Below, one piece after another: positions 38,195 to 46,833 of a stretch of DNA of 64,000 bases (positions are counted from its first letter, which is position 1; each line of letters opens with the position of its first letter). The notes below the pieces were generated by a model. That model had not been told where the DNA came from. It was given only the letters and a program-made list of their open reading frames with translations, and did no database searches. The stretch comes from Sphingobacterium daejeonense (GTDB taxonomy: Bacteria > Bacteroidota > Bacteroidia > Sphingobacteriales > Sphingobacteriaceae): assembly GCF_901472535.1 (NCBI RefSeq), contig NZ_LR590470.1, positions 992,001 through 1,056,000 on the forward strand. The letters are read 5' to 3'. The position numbers and the translations under genes were made by a program.

Positions 38195-39823
38195 TTAGGC
38201 TGCAAGTCGATGTTTTGTACTTTTCAGCATGTTGATGGCTTGATTTATCGCAAACAGGGAGTTTTTGCCACCTGGTTTACCGATAAAAGCTTTGTCTTTC
38301 CACTTTTTTGCCCATTTTCTGAGGTTATGGGCAATGGCCATCAAACCGAATTCCACAGCGACCTTCTCCAGACCTTTCATTGTGAACCGGGTAAACCTGT
38401 TGTTGCTTTTCATCTGACCGAAAACGGCTTCCACTTCTATGGGTCGCTTGCTCCGATGGTACATTCCCTCTTCCGACAGCAGTCTTTCCCGGGCTTTAGC
38501 CTTGAGCTTATTGAGCCTGTGGTTCACTTCAATGAGCCGATCGCCTGTAGCTTTATGGCACCCACTCCGCATCGGGCAGCCTTCGCATCGCCGAGCCTGG
38601 TAAGAGCTGACCCGGGCAGTGTATCCGTTGGCACTGACTCTGGTTGCATGACCGATAAAGCTGAGCTTCTGTCCGGCCGGACATACATAATAGTCATCCT
38701 GCTGGTTGTAATATAGGTTCTGTACCGAGAAAGGATACTGTTTATGCTTGCGCTTCTGTTCCATATGGAAGTAATTGTACTTCACAAAAGCGGTTATACC
38801 CTGTCCTTCCATCAGCTCGTAGTTCTGCTCGCTACCATATCCGGCATCTGCGACGATGGATTCACTCTGTTTTCCGTAATGGGACTCAAAGCCTTCCAGG
38901 TGTTCGGGCAGGGTTGTGGTATCTGCGGCCGTTTGATGGATGCTATAATGGGTGATGAACTGGTCTTCGGTGCTGATCTGGGTATTGTAGGCCGGTTTAA
39001 GCTGGCCATTTTTCATGTGGTCCTCTTTCATCCGCATAAACACGGCATCGGTATCGGTCTTGCTATAACTGTTGCGATCTCCCAGTACTTCCAGTTGCTC
39101 CTCATATTTCTGCAATCGGGGCAGATAGTCGTCTTCAAGCTTCCTCAGCTGCCTATCGGTGGATCTATCCACTCCTTTGAGCTTGGCATTGATCGCTCTG
39201 ATCTTTTCCTTCAGCTGGGCACTATCGATGGCCTTGCTGACTTGCTGATCCCCTAATGAAGATTGGTCCTGGCTGATCTGTGCATCGATATCCGAAAGGA
39301 CCGAAGCGATGTTCGCCTCCAGCTTTACCTTGTTCTTCTCGATCGATCTCTTCCAAACGAAGGTATAGCGACCGGCGGCCGATTCGATCTTGGTACCATC
39401 TACATACTGGACTTTCAGGCTGACATACTCCATTTCATGCAGCATCCGAACGATACTGGCAAACAGCTCCTGTATCTGTCCCTTAAGACGCTTTCCCCTG
39501 AAATAATTGATCGTACGGTAATCCGGCGTACTGTTGCCCGAAAGCCACATGAAATGGATGTTCTCGTGCAGGGCGCGCTCGATCTTGCGGCAAGAATAGA
39601 TATTGCTCAGATACGCGTAGAACAGTACCTTGATGAGCATCCTGGGATGGAAACTGGTCGTGCCTCCGCCTTTATACTGACGGATGATATGTTCCAGATC
39701 CAACTGGTCAACAACCTGACTCACCAAACGAACCGGATGGTTCAAGGGGATACGGTCTAAAATATTCTCAGGAAAAAGACTCGGACTATTGGATGGAAGC
39801 GCTTTGAATTGTATGTTTGCCAT
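38195..39823 (-). CDS. IS1182-family transposase
   Basis: About 542 residues from ATG 39823 (MANIQFKALPSNSPSLFPEN). It shows the family layout: an N-terminal domain (HPVRLVSQVVDQLDLEHIIR), the DDE nuclease with VDGTKIESAAG (first Asp), VADAGYGSEQNYELMEG (second Asp), a CxxC segment (RCEGCPMRSGCHKATGDR) and VEAVFGQMKSNNRFTRF (Glu). The reading frame is intact, so the element may still be active. Long frames on the opposite strand are shadows caused by its GC-rich codon use. Confidence 0.93.
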   Translation of the reverse strand: MANIQFKALPSNSPSLFPENILDRIPLNHPVRLVSQVVDQLDLEHIIRQYKGGGTTSFHPRMLIKVLFYAYLSNIYSCRKIERALHENIHFMWLSGNSTPDYRTINYFRGKRLKGQIQELFASIVRMLHEMEYVSLKVQYVDGTKIESAAGRYTFVWKRSIEKNKVKLEANIASVLSDIDAQISQDQSSLGDQQVSKAIDSAQLKEKIRAINAKLKGVDRSTDRQLRKLEDDYLPRLQKYEEQLEVLGDRNSYSKTDTDAVFMRMKEDHMKNGQLKPAYNTQISTEDQFITHYSIHQTAADTTTLPEHLEGFESHYGKQSESIVADAGYGSEQNYELMEGQGITAFVKYNYFHMEQKRKHKQYPFSVQNLYYNQQDDYYVCPAGQKLSFIGHATRVSANGYTARVSSYQARRCEGCPMRSGCHKATGDRLIEVNHRLNKLKAKARERLLSEEGMYHRSKRPIEVEAVFGQMKSNNRFTRFTMKGLEKVAVEFGLMAIAHNLRKWAKKWKDKAFIGKPGGKNSLFAINQAINMLKSTKHRLAA

Positions 39824-39877
39824 ATTGTTTTTTGGGTGCACCTTAAGATACAAAATCTTGAGGACAAAAAACAGAAA

Positions 39878-39912
39878 AACCCCGCCATTTTTTAATGACG
39901 GGGTTATTTTTT
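39878..39912 (-). terminator. Terminator inside the IS end, facing yidC
   Basis: AACCCCG.CATT and AATG.CGGGGTT pair with one mismatch, with T-rich flanks on both strands. It lies between the yidC stop and the transposase start and may replace the lost native pyrG-yidC terminator. Confidence 0.7.
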
Positions 39913-39948
39913 TAAGAGACCTTTTTAGACAGCCCCTTTTTTTTGGAC

Positions 39949-41772
39949 TTATTTTTTCTTATTCTGCTGTGAAGCTTGTTGTTGTCTCATCATTTCTTCC
40001 ATTTTCTTTTGGAAAGAAGATTGTTTCTTTTCGCCTTGAGGTTTCTTTTTGTTAGCCTCGATGCTTGCAAGGATTTTGTCATCATTTACGAATTGACGGA
40101 TAATCACTTGAGTTAAGAAGGTAAGAACCGCTGAAAGGAAGTAGTAGTAGTTCAGACCTGCAGGGAAGCTATTCAACACGAAGAAGAAAATCAATGGCAT
40201 GATATAACCAATATATTTCATTTGGTTGTTCACCGCTCCTGAAGTTGAATTGTTATACCATGTAGTTAACAAGGTAGTCAATGTCATCAGGATACACATA
40301 AATGAAATGTGATCCACTCCAAAAATAGGAGCAAATGTTATTGGAGCATCATAAGTTGATAAATCTTTTACCCATAAGAAGCTCTCTCCACGTAATTCAA
40401 ATAAGTTCGGGAAGAAGAAGAAGAATGCTAAGGTAAATGGCATTTGAAGTAATAATGGCAAACATCCACCAAGAGGATTTACACCAGCTTGTTTGTATAA
40501 CTTCATTTGCTCTTGTTGCAATAACATAGGGTTGTCATCACCAACCTTTGCTTTGATTTCATCCAATTGAGGTTTTAACACACGCATTTTACCCATTGAT
40601 TGGTAAGACTTGTATGTTAATGGGAACATCAATAATTTCAGGAATAAAGTAAGGATCAGGATAACGATACCATAGTTCATGTTGAATCCATCCAGGAAGT
40701 CAAAGATTGGAACAGTTATAAACTTGTTGATCCAGCCCATTGGTCCCCATCCCATGTTGATGATTTTGTCGAATCCGTTGCCTTCAGCTTTTAAGGTCTT
40801 ATATTTATTAGGACCGAAGAAGAAACTAAAGCCATATTGTGCATCATTTTGCTGGTTGAAGGTCAATTCAGCATTTGCTCTGTAATTCTTTACAACACTG
40901 TCTTGTGTGATAAAAGTCACAGCCAATTCAGGATTGTTGAATCCTTCTTTGCTTGTTAATACTGTTGAGAAGAAGTGTTGCTTGAAAGCAATCCAAGAAA
41001 CTTTTTCTTCAATAATTTCTTTTTCATCGCTAGATTCTGATAAGTGATCTACAGAACCATCTGCTTCTTTATAGAATATGGTTGATTTTTCGCGTTCTGA
41101 TTTAGCATTGCGTTCTTTTTGTTTCAATGTTGTTTCCCAATTCAACAACATCTTTTTGGAACTAACATCAACTAAGTTACCAATACCCACAGTCTTGATA
41201 TCAAACTGTACGTTGTAATTGTTGCCTGCTAAGGTATAGATATAGTCGATGTATTTATCAGGAGCGTATGAAAGACGCATAGTCAATGATTTTGCATCTT
41301 GTCCAGCCACTGTGAATCCTGCTCCCTGAGCTTGGAAGAACAAGTCATTGGTTTTTACAGCTTTTCCTGGGATATTGAATTCAAGTCCGAATTTATTGTC
41401 ATCACCATCAAAAAGGACAAGTTTGGAACCGTCAAAATTCGTTTCACCTTTAAGTTCGACAGATTTTACGCGACCACCTTTAGAACTAACATTAACTTTT
41501 AATAATTCGTTCTCGATTGTAACGATTTGCTCAGTACCTACTGAAGCCGCTCCAAATGGTTGAGCCAATAATACCGAGTCAGCAACTTTTGGAGTTTCTT
41601 TGACAGCTTTAAGAGAATCGCTGATTGGAGCTAATCCATCTTTCGCTCTTTTAATAGAATCTTGTAATTGTTGTTCTTTTTTAATCTCATCTTGCGAGGG
41701 CTTCATCAACCAGAAGGATCCCGCCAAGATGGCAAAGATGAATACAAAACCTAGAATGTTATTTCTATCCAT
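39949..41772 (-). CDS. yidC: Membrane protein insertase
   Basis: 607 residues. The N-terminal anchor (NNILGFVFIFAILAGSFW) is followed by a large periplasmic beta-domain (about 60-350) and the conserved insertase core with five helices (YGIVILILTLFLKLLMFPLT, GVNPLGGCLPLLLQMPFTLA), ending in a Lys-rich tail QQASQQNKKK. It inserts proteins into the inner membrane. It is 36 bases downstream of pyrG, forming one operon. The IS element begins immediately after its stop codon. Confidence 0.96.
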   Translation of the reverse strand: MDRNNILGFVFIFAILAGSFWLMKPSQDEIKKEQQLQDSIKRAKDGLAPISDSLKAVKETPKVADSVLLAQPFGAASVGTEQIVTIENELLKVNVSSKGGRVKSVELKGETNFDGSKLVLFDGDDNKFGLEFNIPGKAVKTNDLFFQAQGAGFTVAGQDAKSLTMRLSYAPDKYIDYIYTLAGNNYNVQFDIKTVGIGNLVDVSSKKMLLNWETTLKQKERNAKSEREKSTIFYKEADGSVDHLSESSDEKEIIEEKVSWIAFKQHFFSTVLTSKEGFNNPELAVTFITQDSVVKNYRANAELTFNQQNDAQYGFSFFFGPNKYKTLKAEGNGFDKIINMGWGPMGWINKFITVPIFDFLDGFNMNYGIVILILTLFLKLLMFPLTYKSYQSMGKMRVLKPQLDEIKAKVGDDNPMLLQQEQMKLYKQAGVNPLGGCLPLLLQMPFTLAFFFFFPNLFELRGESFLWVKDLSTYDAPITFAPIFGVDHISFMCILMTLTTLLTTWYNNSTSGAVNNQMKYIGYIMPLIFFFVLNSFPAGLNYYYFLSAVLTFLTQVIIRQFVNDDKILASIEANKKKPQGEKKQSSFQKKMEEMMRQQQASQQNKKK

Positions 41773-41808
41773 TGTTTATTTATTACTATATATTATATGG
41801 TCTTAAAC

Positions 41809-43419
41809 CTACTTTGATTTTTTATGAGCCAAAGCAGCGGCTACAAAGCTAACAAAAAGTGGGTGAGGATTCACAACTGTTGATTTTAATTCTGGGTGAA
41901 ATTGTCCTGCCACAAAGAAAGGATGGTCTTTTAACTCCACAATTTCAACCAATCCAGTGGTCGGATTGATACCTGAAGCTATCATTCCTGCTTTTTCGTA
42001 ATCTTTTAGATACTCGTTGTTAAATTCATAACGGTGGCGGTGTCTTTCAGAAATTTTGCTCTTTCCATAGATAGAAAATGCTTTAGTGCCTTTCTTGATT
42101 TCACAATCATAAGCTCCTAAACGCATGGTACCACCCATGTTCTTGATCGTTTTTTGTTCTTCCATCAAATTAATAACAGGATGAGGAGTTTTGTCGTCCA
42201 TCTCGAAACTGTTTGCACCTTTCAGACCCAATACATTACGTCCAAATTCAATCACAGAACATTGCATACCTAAACAGATACCAAAGAACGGAACCTTATT
42301 TTCGCGAACGAAACGAATTGTTTCTAATTTTCCTTCTAATCCGCGCTCACCAAATCCAGGTGCTACCAAAACGCCGTCCAATCCTTTTAATTTCTCTGCA
42401 ACATTCTCTTGGTTCACACTTTCAGCAGCGATATATTTTACCTTTACTTTAGTTTCATTGGTTGCACCAGCATGAATAAATGCTTCTGCAATCGATTTAT
42501 AAGCATCAGGCAATTCTACATATTTTCCTACTAATCCGATATTAACCTCGTCAGTAGGGTTTTTCAATTTCCCTAAGAATGATTTCCAGTTTTCTAAATC
42601 AGGTTCATTCTTAGTAGATAATTTAAGTTTTGCCAAAACAGTTTTGTCCAACTGCTCCCTTAACATATTCAAAGGAACATCATAGATCGTAGGCGCATCG
42701 ATAGATTCTACTACTGCGTTGATGTTGACATTACAGAATAAAGCTAATTTTTTGCGGATATCATTGTTTAATTTGTGTTCTGTTCTACACACAAGGATAT
42801 CTGGTTGTACACCATATTCCAATAAAGTTTTTACGGAGTGTTGAGTAGGTTTAGTTTTTAATTCACCGGCAGCGGCAAGATAAGGCACAAGTGTCAAGTG
42901 AATCACCAACGAGTCGTTATTGCCCAACTCCCAGCGTAACTGACGAACTGCTTCGATAAAAGGTAAAGATTCAATATCTCCTACAGTTCCACCCAATTCT
43001 GTGATGACGATATCGTATTCTCCTGATTGGCCCAGCAACAACATACGACGTTTGATTTCGTCCGTTATATGTGGAACAACTTGTACGGTTTTACCTAAGT
43101 ACGCTCCTGCACGTTCTTGTTCAATTACATGGCTGTAGATACGGCCTGTTGTAACATTGTTTGCTTGGGAAGTCGGAACATTTAAGAAACGCTCATAATG
43201 ACCTAAGTCAAGGTCAGTTTCAGCGCCATCTTCTGTAACATAACATTCGCCATGTTCATATGGATTTAATGTTCCTGGATCAATATTGATGTACGGGTCA
43301 AATTTCTGGATGGTTACTTTTAAACCACGCGCTTGGAGAAGCTTGGCAAGGGAAGCTGCAATAATTCCTTTCCCTAACGACGAAGTTACGCCGCCCGTAA
43401 CAAAGATATATTTAGTCAT
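41809..43419 (-). CDS. pyrG: CTP synthase
   Basis: 536 residues. The N-terminal synthase domain ([20 protein letters not shown], with the P-loop, and [20 protein letters not shown]) is joined to a C-terminal glutamine amidotransferase ([10 protein letters not shown] with the catalytic Cys; His-Glu in GQFHPELKS). It makes CTP from UTP. It is the first gene of a pyrG-yidC operon. Confidence 0.97.
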   Translation of the reverse strand: MTKYIFVTGGVTSSLGKGIIAASLAKLLQARGLKVTIQKFDPYINIDPGTLNPYEHGECYVTEDGAETDLDLGHYERFLNVPTSQANNVTTGRIYSHVIEQERAGAYLGKTVQVVPHITDEIKRRMLLLGQSGEYDIVITELGGTVGDIESLPFIEAVRQLRWELGNNDSLVIHLTLVPYLAAAGELKTKPTQHSVKTLLEYGVQPDILVCRTEHKLNNDIRKKLALFCNVNINAVVESIDAPTIYDVPLNMLREQLDKTVLAKLKLSTKNEPDLENWKSFLGKLKNPTDEVNIGLVGKYVELPDAYKSIAEAFIHAGATNETKVKVKYIAAESVNQENVAEKLKGLDGVLVAPGFGERGLEGKLETIRFVRENKVPFFGICLGMQCSVIEFGRNVLGLKGANSFEMDDKTPHPVINLMEEQKTIKNMGGTMRLGAYDCEIKKGTKAFSIYGKSKISERHRHRYEFNNEYLKDYEKAGMIASGINPTTGLVEIVELKDHPFFVAGQFHPELKSTVVNPHPLFVSFVAAALAHKKSK

Positions 43420-43679
43420 AACAATAATGGATTTCTAACTTAGATGCTCCTGAAAAAAGCATCGTTCATCTGCTCTATGTACGGGATACAAAGGTACGAA
43501 ATTTTCTGAAATAAGGTTAAAAAAAATAGTTCTAGGGCATTTTGTAGCTTAAAGGAACTATAGTCAATTACTTGAGACTTTTTTTAGCAATTATTTTACT
43601 TTATACAGATGTCCTTGAACCTAGAATTCTCTTAACTTTATCATAAAAATGAATATACTTTATTTTTAAAATTGAATAT

Positions 43680-44669
43680 ATGGAATATAGAAGAATGGGG
43701 AAAAGTGGTCTCCAATTAAGTGCTCTGTCTTTTGGATCTTGGGTTACTTTTGCTAGGCAAACTGATGATAATACCAACGAACGGTTAATGGCACAGGCGT
43801 ATGATGCTGGAGTGAATTTCTTTGATAATGCTGAGGTTTATTCTGCTGGACTATCAGAAGAAATGATGGGACGGGTGCTGAAGAAATTAAATTGGGATAG
43901 ATCATCTTTTGTATTGTCGAGCAAGGCCTTTTTTGGGTGGAAAGGTGAGGGGAAGAAGCCAAATCAACATGGCTTGAGCAGAAAGCACTTAATGGAAGCA
44001 TGCCATGAAGCATTAGAAAGGTTACAGGTAGAGTATTTGGATTTGTATTATTGCCATCGTCCCGATAAAAATGTTCCAATCGAAGAAGTTGTCCGGACAA
44101 TGAACACCTTGATTCAACAAGGAAAGATATTTTATTGGGGAACTTCAGAATGGTCTGCTGCAGAGATTGTAGAGGCTCATATGATTGCGCGAGAATTTGG
44201 ATTGGAAGGTCCTGCTGTGGAACAGCCCGAATACAACCTCTTCAATAGAAGAAAAATAGAGATTGATTATGCTCCCATTTTCAAGAATATAGGGATGGGT
44301 ACTACTATTTGGAGCCCATTGGCGTCAGGGTTGTTGACTGGAAAATATAATGATGGGATTCCAGAAGGTTCAAGGATGACTTTAGAGGGCTATGAATGGC
44401 TTCGTGACAAATCTGTAGTTGATGACAAATTAAATCGTGTAAAGGCTTTAGGTGAGTTTGCAAATGAGTTAGGCGTAACATTACCTATCCTTAGCATTGC
44501 ATGGTGTATTAGCAATCCAAATGTGACGACTGCTATATTGGGAGCAACAAAAGAAAGTCAACTTACTGAAAACCTTAAAGCATTGGATGTTCTTCCTTTG
44601 TTGACGGAAGATGTTAAGCAAAGGATAGATTCCATTATGGGTACTAGTCCGGTTGTTATCCAAAACTAG
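43680..44669 (+). CDS. Aldo/keto reductase, potassium-channel beta-subunit-like
   Basis: 329 residues of an AKR TIM barrel. It has MEYRRMGKSGLQLSALSFGS, the Asp-Tyr pair in FFDNAEVYSAGLSEEMMG, the Lys in FVLSSKAFFGWKG, the His in LDLYYCHRPDKNVPIEE, and ILGATKESQLTENLKAL near the NADPH site. This arrangement matches the KvBeta-type AKR6 group, which reduces aldehydes. It is a single gene; the physiological substrate is unknown. Confidence 0.92.
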   Translation: MEYRRMGKSGLQLSALSFGSWVTFARQTDDNTNERLMAQAYDAGVNFFDNAEVYSAGLSEEMMGRVLKKLNWDRSSFVLSSKAFFGWKGEGKKPNQHGLSRKHLMEACHEALERLQVEYLDLYYCHRPDKNVPIEEVVRTMNTLIQQGKIFYWGTSEWSAAEIVEAHMIAREFGLEGPAVEQPEYNLFNRRKIEIDYAPIFKNIGMGTTIWSPLASGLLTGKYNDGIPEGSRMTLEGYEWLRDKSVVDDKLNRVKALGEFANELGVTLPILSIAWCISNPNVTTAILGATKESQLTENLKALDVLPLLTEDVKQRIDSIMGTSPVVIQN

Positions 44670-44691
44670 CTGGCGTATAGAAACAATAAAT

Positions 44692-44724
44692 AAGGGCTTC
44701 GCGCATTGCCAAGCCCTTAAATAT
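44692..44724. terminator. Bidirectional terminator between the AKR gene and rplS
   Basis: AAGGGCTT and AAGCCCTT pair around an 11-base loop between convergent genes; T-rich stretches lie on the AKR side. Confidence 0.75.
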
Positions 44725-44743
44725 AATTTTTTGAGTTACTCGA

Positions 44744-45088
44744 TTATCTTTTTGATTTGATACGAGCAGCTTTTCCGGTAAGACCACGTAAATAAAATAA
44801 TTTAGCGCGACGTACTTTACCAATGCTGTTAACTTCTATTTTCTCAATGTTTGGAGAGTTTACAGGAAAAATACGCTCTACACCAATACCGTTAGAGATT
44901 TTACGAACGGTAAAAGTAGCATTAGCTCCTTCGCTGTTTAATTGAATTACCACACCTTGGTACACCTGTACACGCTCTTTATTTCCTTCGCGAATTTTAT
45001 AATGAACGCTGATGGTATCTCCGGCTTTGAAAGCGGGAATTTCATTTTTTACTACCGCTTGTTCTTCTACAAATTTTACTAAATCCAT
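44744..45088 (-). CDS. rplS: 50S ribosomal protein L19
   Basis: 114 residues with [50 protein letters not shown] and [20 protein letters not shown]. It is a single gene convergent with the AKR gene, near the island boundary. Confidence 0.97.
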   Translation of the reverse strand: MDLVKFVEEQAVVKNEIPAFKAGDTISVHYKIREGNKERVQVYQGVVIQLNSEGANATFTVRKISNGIGVERIFPVNSPNIEKIEVNSIGKVRRAKLFYLRGLTGKAARIKSKR

Positions 45089-45396
45089 GATTCTGAGTAA
45101 TTAATAACGATATTTAACCTGTAAAAATCGGAATGCAATATTACAGCTTTATTTTGATATTTGAAAATACTTTTTTAAAAATATTCTAGATTTTCTAGAA
45201 TGCCTGCAAAAGTAATCAAATTCTCTTCGATTTCCATAGGATTGAATCAATAAAGTCCAAATAATTGAAAAATAATATTTGTCACAAAAAATAATCCTCA
45301 TAAAATGAGTGGATTAGGAAATTTTATTAAAAAATCCTTGACATAATTAATTTTCGCCGTATATTTGTGCCACACAAAACAAAGGTGATACCTTTT
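45089..45396. promoter_or_regulatory. Intergenic region with tRNA-Pro promoter
   Basis: 308 bases without a gene. TTGACA at 45338-45343 and TATATTTG at 45360-45367 (TAnnTTTG, 16 bases between) form a good Bacteroidota promoter about 30 bases before the tRNA. An inverted repeat ATTCTAGA/TCTAGAAT lies at about 45182-45200 near the rplS start and may belong to its promoter or leader. Confidence 0.6.
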
Positions 45397-45470
45397 CGGG
45401 GTGTAGCGTAGCCCGGTATCGCGCCACATTTGGGATGTGGAGGTCGTAGGTTCGAATCCTGCCACCCCGA
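45397..45470 (+). tRNA. tRNA-Pro (UGG)
   Basis: A 74-base cloverleaf. The acceptor stem is CGGGGTG/CACCCCG with discriminator A; the anticodon stem CCACA/TGTGG holds loop TTTGGGA (anticodon TGG at 45431-45433), and the T arm is GGTTCGAATCC. CCA is not encoded. It marks the left edge of the accessory island; tRNA 3' ends are common integration sites, although no second copy of the 3' end is seen within the window. Confidence 0.97.
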
Positions 45471-45471
45471 C

Positions 45472-45506
45472 AAAAGCCACTGATAATCAGTGGCTTTTTC
45501 TTTTTT
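45472..45506 (+). terminator. Terminator after tRNA-Pro
   Basis: AAAAGCCACTGAT and ATCAGTGGCTTTT form a perfect 13-bp stem, followed by T-rich DNA. Confidence 0.85.
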
Positions 45507-45652
45507 CGGACACATTTCGGACAAATTATATCTGAATATTGATTATTCAATAACTTAAGCAAAGTTAAGTTAAACTAGAAGAATAACCCTTCTTAAAGAA
45601 TGATTGGAGCATAATGCTTGTTTCTATAGAGCGTGAAAAGTTCATCTTATTC

Positions 45653-46495
45653 TTATAAAAAATCAAGAGGGCTAGGAGTCTTTTGCTTGTCTATGTCAGT
45701 GATATGAGTGTAGATCATAGTCGTTTTTATATTTTCATGACCCAAATAACTCTTTTACAATTCGGATATCGATACCTGATTGGATTAAATGTGTGGCATA
45801 AGAATGTCGCAATGTATGTACAGAGCCTTCCGACTGAACATTTTGCTTTGATCAATGCTTTTTTCAGAATCAACTGTACACTTCGTTCGCTATACTTGCC
45901 ACCCTTCTCACCTTCGAAGAGGTACTCCTTTGGCTTGAATGCTTGATAATAATGTCTCAAAGTCGCCAGCAATTTGTCTGGTAATGATACAATCCGATCT
46001 TTACTACCTTTGCTTTGATGGATTCTGATAATTCCATCGGAAGATTTTATGTCTTTGATTTTGAGATTCAACAGTTCGCTAAGACGTAGTCCACGACTAT
46101 AGATTGTCATCAGAATAGCCTTGTGTTATAGATTTTGAGTGTTATCGAGAATATTTCTTACTTCTTCTTTTGAAAAGAATTTAGGTAATTTTAGAAAATG
46201 AGCGTTTCGGGTATAAGTAATCCAGTTGGATTTTTTTGTCCAATATCAGTTCGTACATCTTCTTGATTGCGCCCACTAATCCTTTTTGATAGGAAACACT
46301 AATTTTCCCATTTTGAACTTTTTCGTTTATAAACGCCTCAATATCTGACAGAGGAATTTCTTCAAGGGAGGGATATTTGCTAACATGTTTAAGAAATATA
46401 CTAGCGTAATCCTTGTACGATCTAATGGTATTGCCAGCATATCTCTGCATCAGCAATCTCTTTTCGAAGGTTTCAAGTATGATTTCGCTATTCAT
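45653..46495 (-). pseudogene. Tyrosine recombinase, XerC/IntI-sized, decayed
   Basis: Pieced together over three frames, the protein has about 280 residues. An N-terminal core-binding domain (FEKRLLMQRYAGNTIRSYKD) is followed by the catalytic domain with Arg in YSRGLRLSELLNLKIKDI, Lys in HQSKGSKDR, His-Arg in [15 protein letters not shown], His in [10 protein letters not shown] and Tyr in MIYTHI, ending SPLDFL like XerC and integron integrases. It is too short for typical tRNA-island integrases and lacks the extra helix of IntI. Defects: extra T after RSF (about 46185), a TAA in NL*HKAIL (about 46125), extra T near 45835 and extra T at about 45742. It is transcribed away from the cassette array, as in integrons. 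Confidence 0.8.
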
Positions 46496-46833
46496 ATCAG
46501 GGAAATAGTATTTTATAATATTTTGTTTCGCTAATTATGCGGTTTTATTTTTAAAAATACAAAAAAAATCAATATCTTATGTAGAAAGAAAAGTCAAATA
46601 ACGAAACACGTATATAGGGTTGGTTAAGCGAAATTTTCCGTATATTCGTTTCGTTAAAACAGATGTTAGCTGTCACCCTAAACCAGCGAAAGTGCATAAA
46701 ATTAAGAGAGGAACAATTGACCAGACAAGCCAACGCTTCGGCAAAATCAAAAGAGCTGCAGCCAACCGCACAAAGCAAACGCTTTCCAGCACATTTGCTT
46801 TTGCCCCACCCACTCTAATACACCAATAATTAA
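46496..46833 (+). other. Region between recombinase and cassette A (leader 1 plus conserved cassette head)
   Basis: This 338-base stretch has no gene. 46621-46664 is leader copy 1. 46665-46800 is a conserved cassette head that recurs at 57061-57192: GTTAGCTGTCACCCTAA, then AGTGCATAAA, AGCCAACGC, and a hairpin AAAAGAGCTG...CAGCACATTTG. Confidence 0.6.
46621..46665 (+). promoter_or_regulatory. attI-like leader, copy 1
   Basis: It begins TGGTTAAGCGAAATTTTCCG and ends just before the cassette junction G46665|T46666. It is about 75% identical to leader copies 2 and 3, with the same distance to the junction (one base shorter). It lies 126 bases from the start codon of the divergent recombinase. 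Confidence 0.6.

Larger units (their letters stand above)
38110..39948 (-). mobile_element. IS1182-family insertion sequence
   Basis: Imperfect terminal inverted repeats (GTCCAAAAAAAATGAAGGTG... on the left; GTCCAAAAAAAAGGGGCTG on the right, read inwards) share a further GTCTAAAAAGG. The element carries one transposase gene and a hairpin at 39878-39912 that would stop incoming transcripts. Its base composition is clearly more GC-rich than the surrounding genes. The right end touches the yidC stop codon (39949-39951). I see no clear target-site duplication. Confidence 0.85.

Noticed and set aside
38210..39760. Three long rightward ORFs (165-170 codons) opposite the transposase
   Set aside because: They are shadows of the GC-richer transposase gene; no start signals or recognisable protein patterns.
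45298..45562. Three leftward ORFs of 60-71 codons, one reading GVAGFEPTTS
   Set aside because: They are translations through the tRNA-Pro gene and its terminator; GVAGFEPTTS-type proteins are well-known false calls from tRNA genes.
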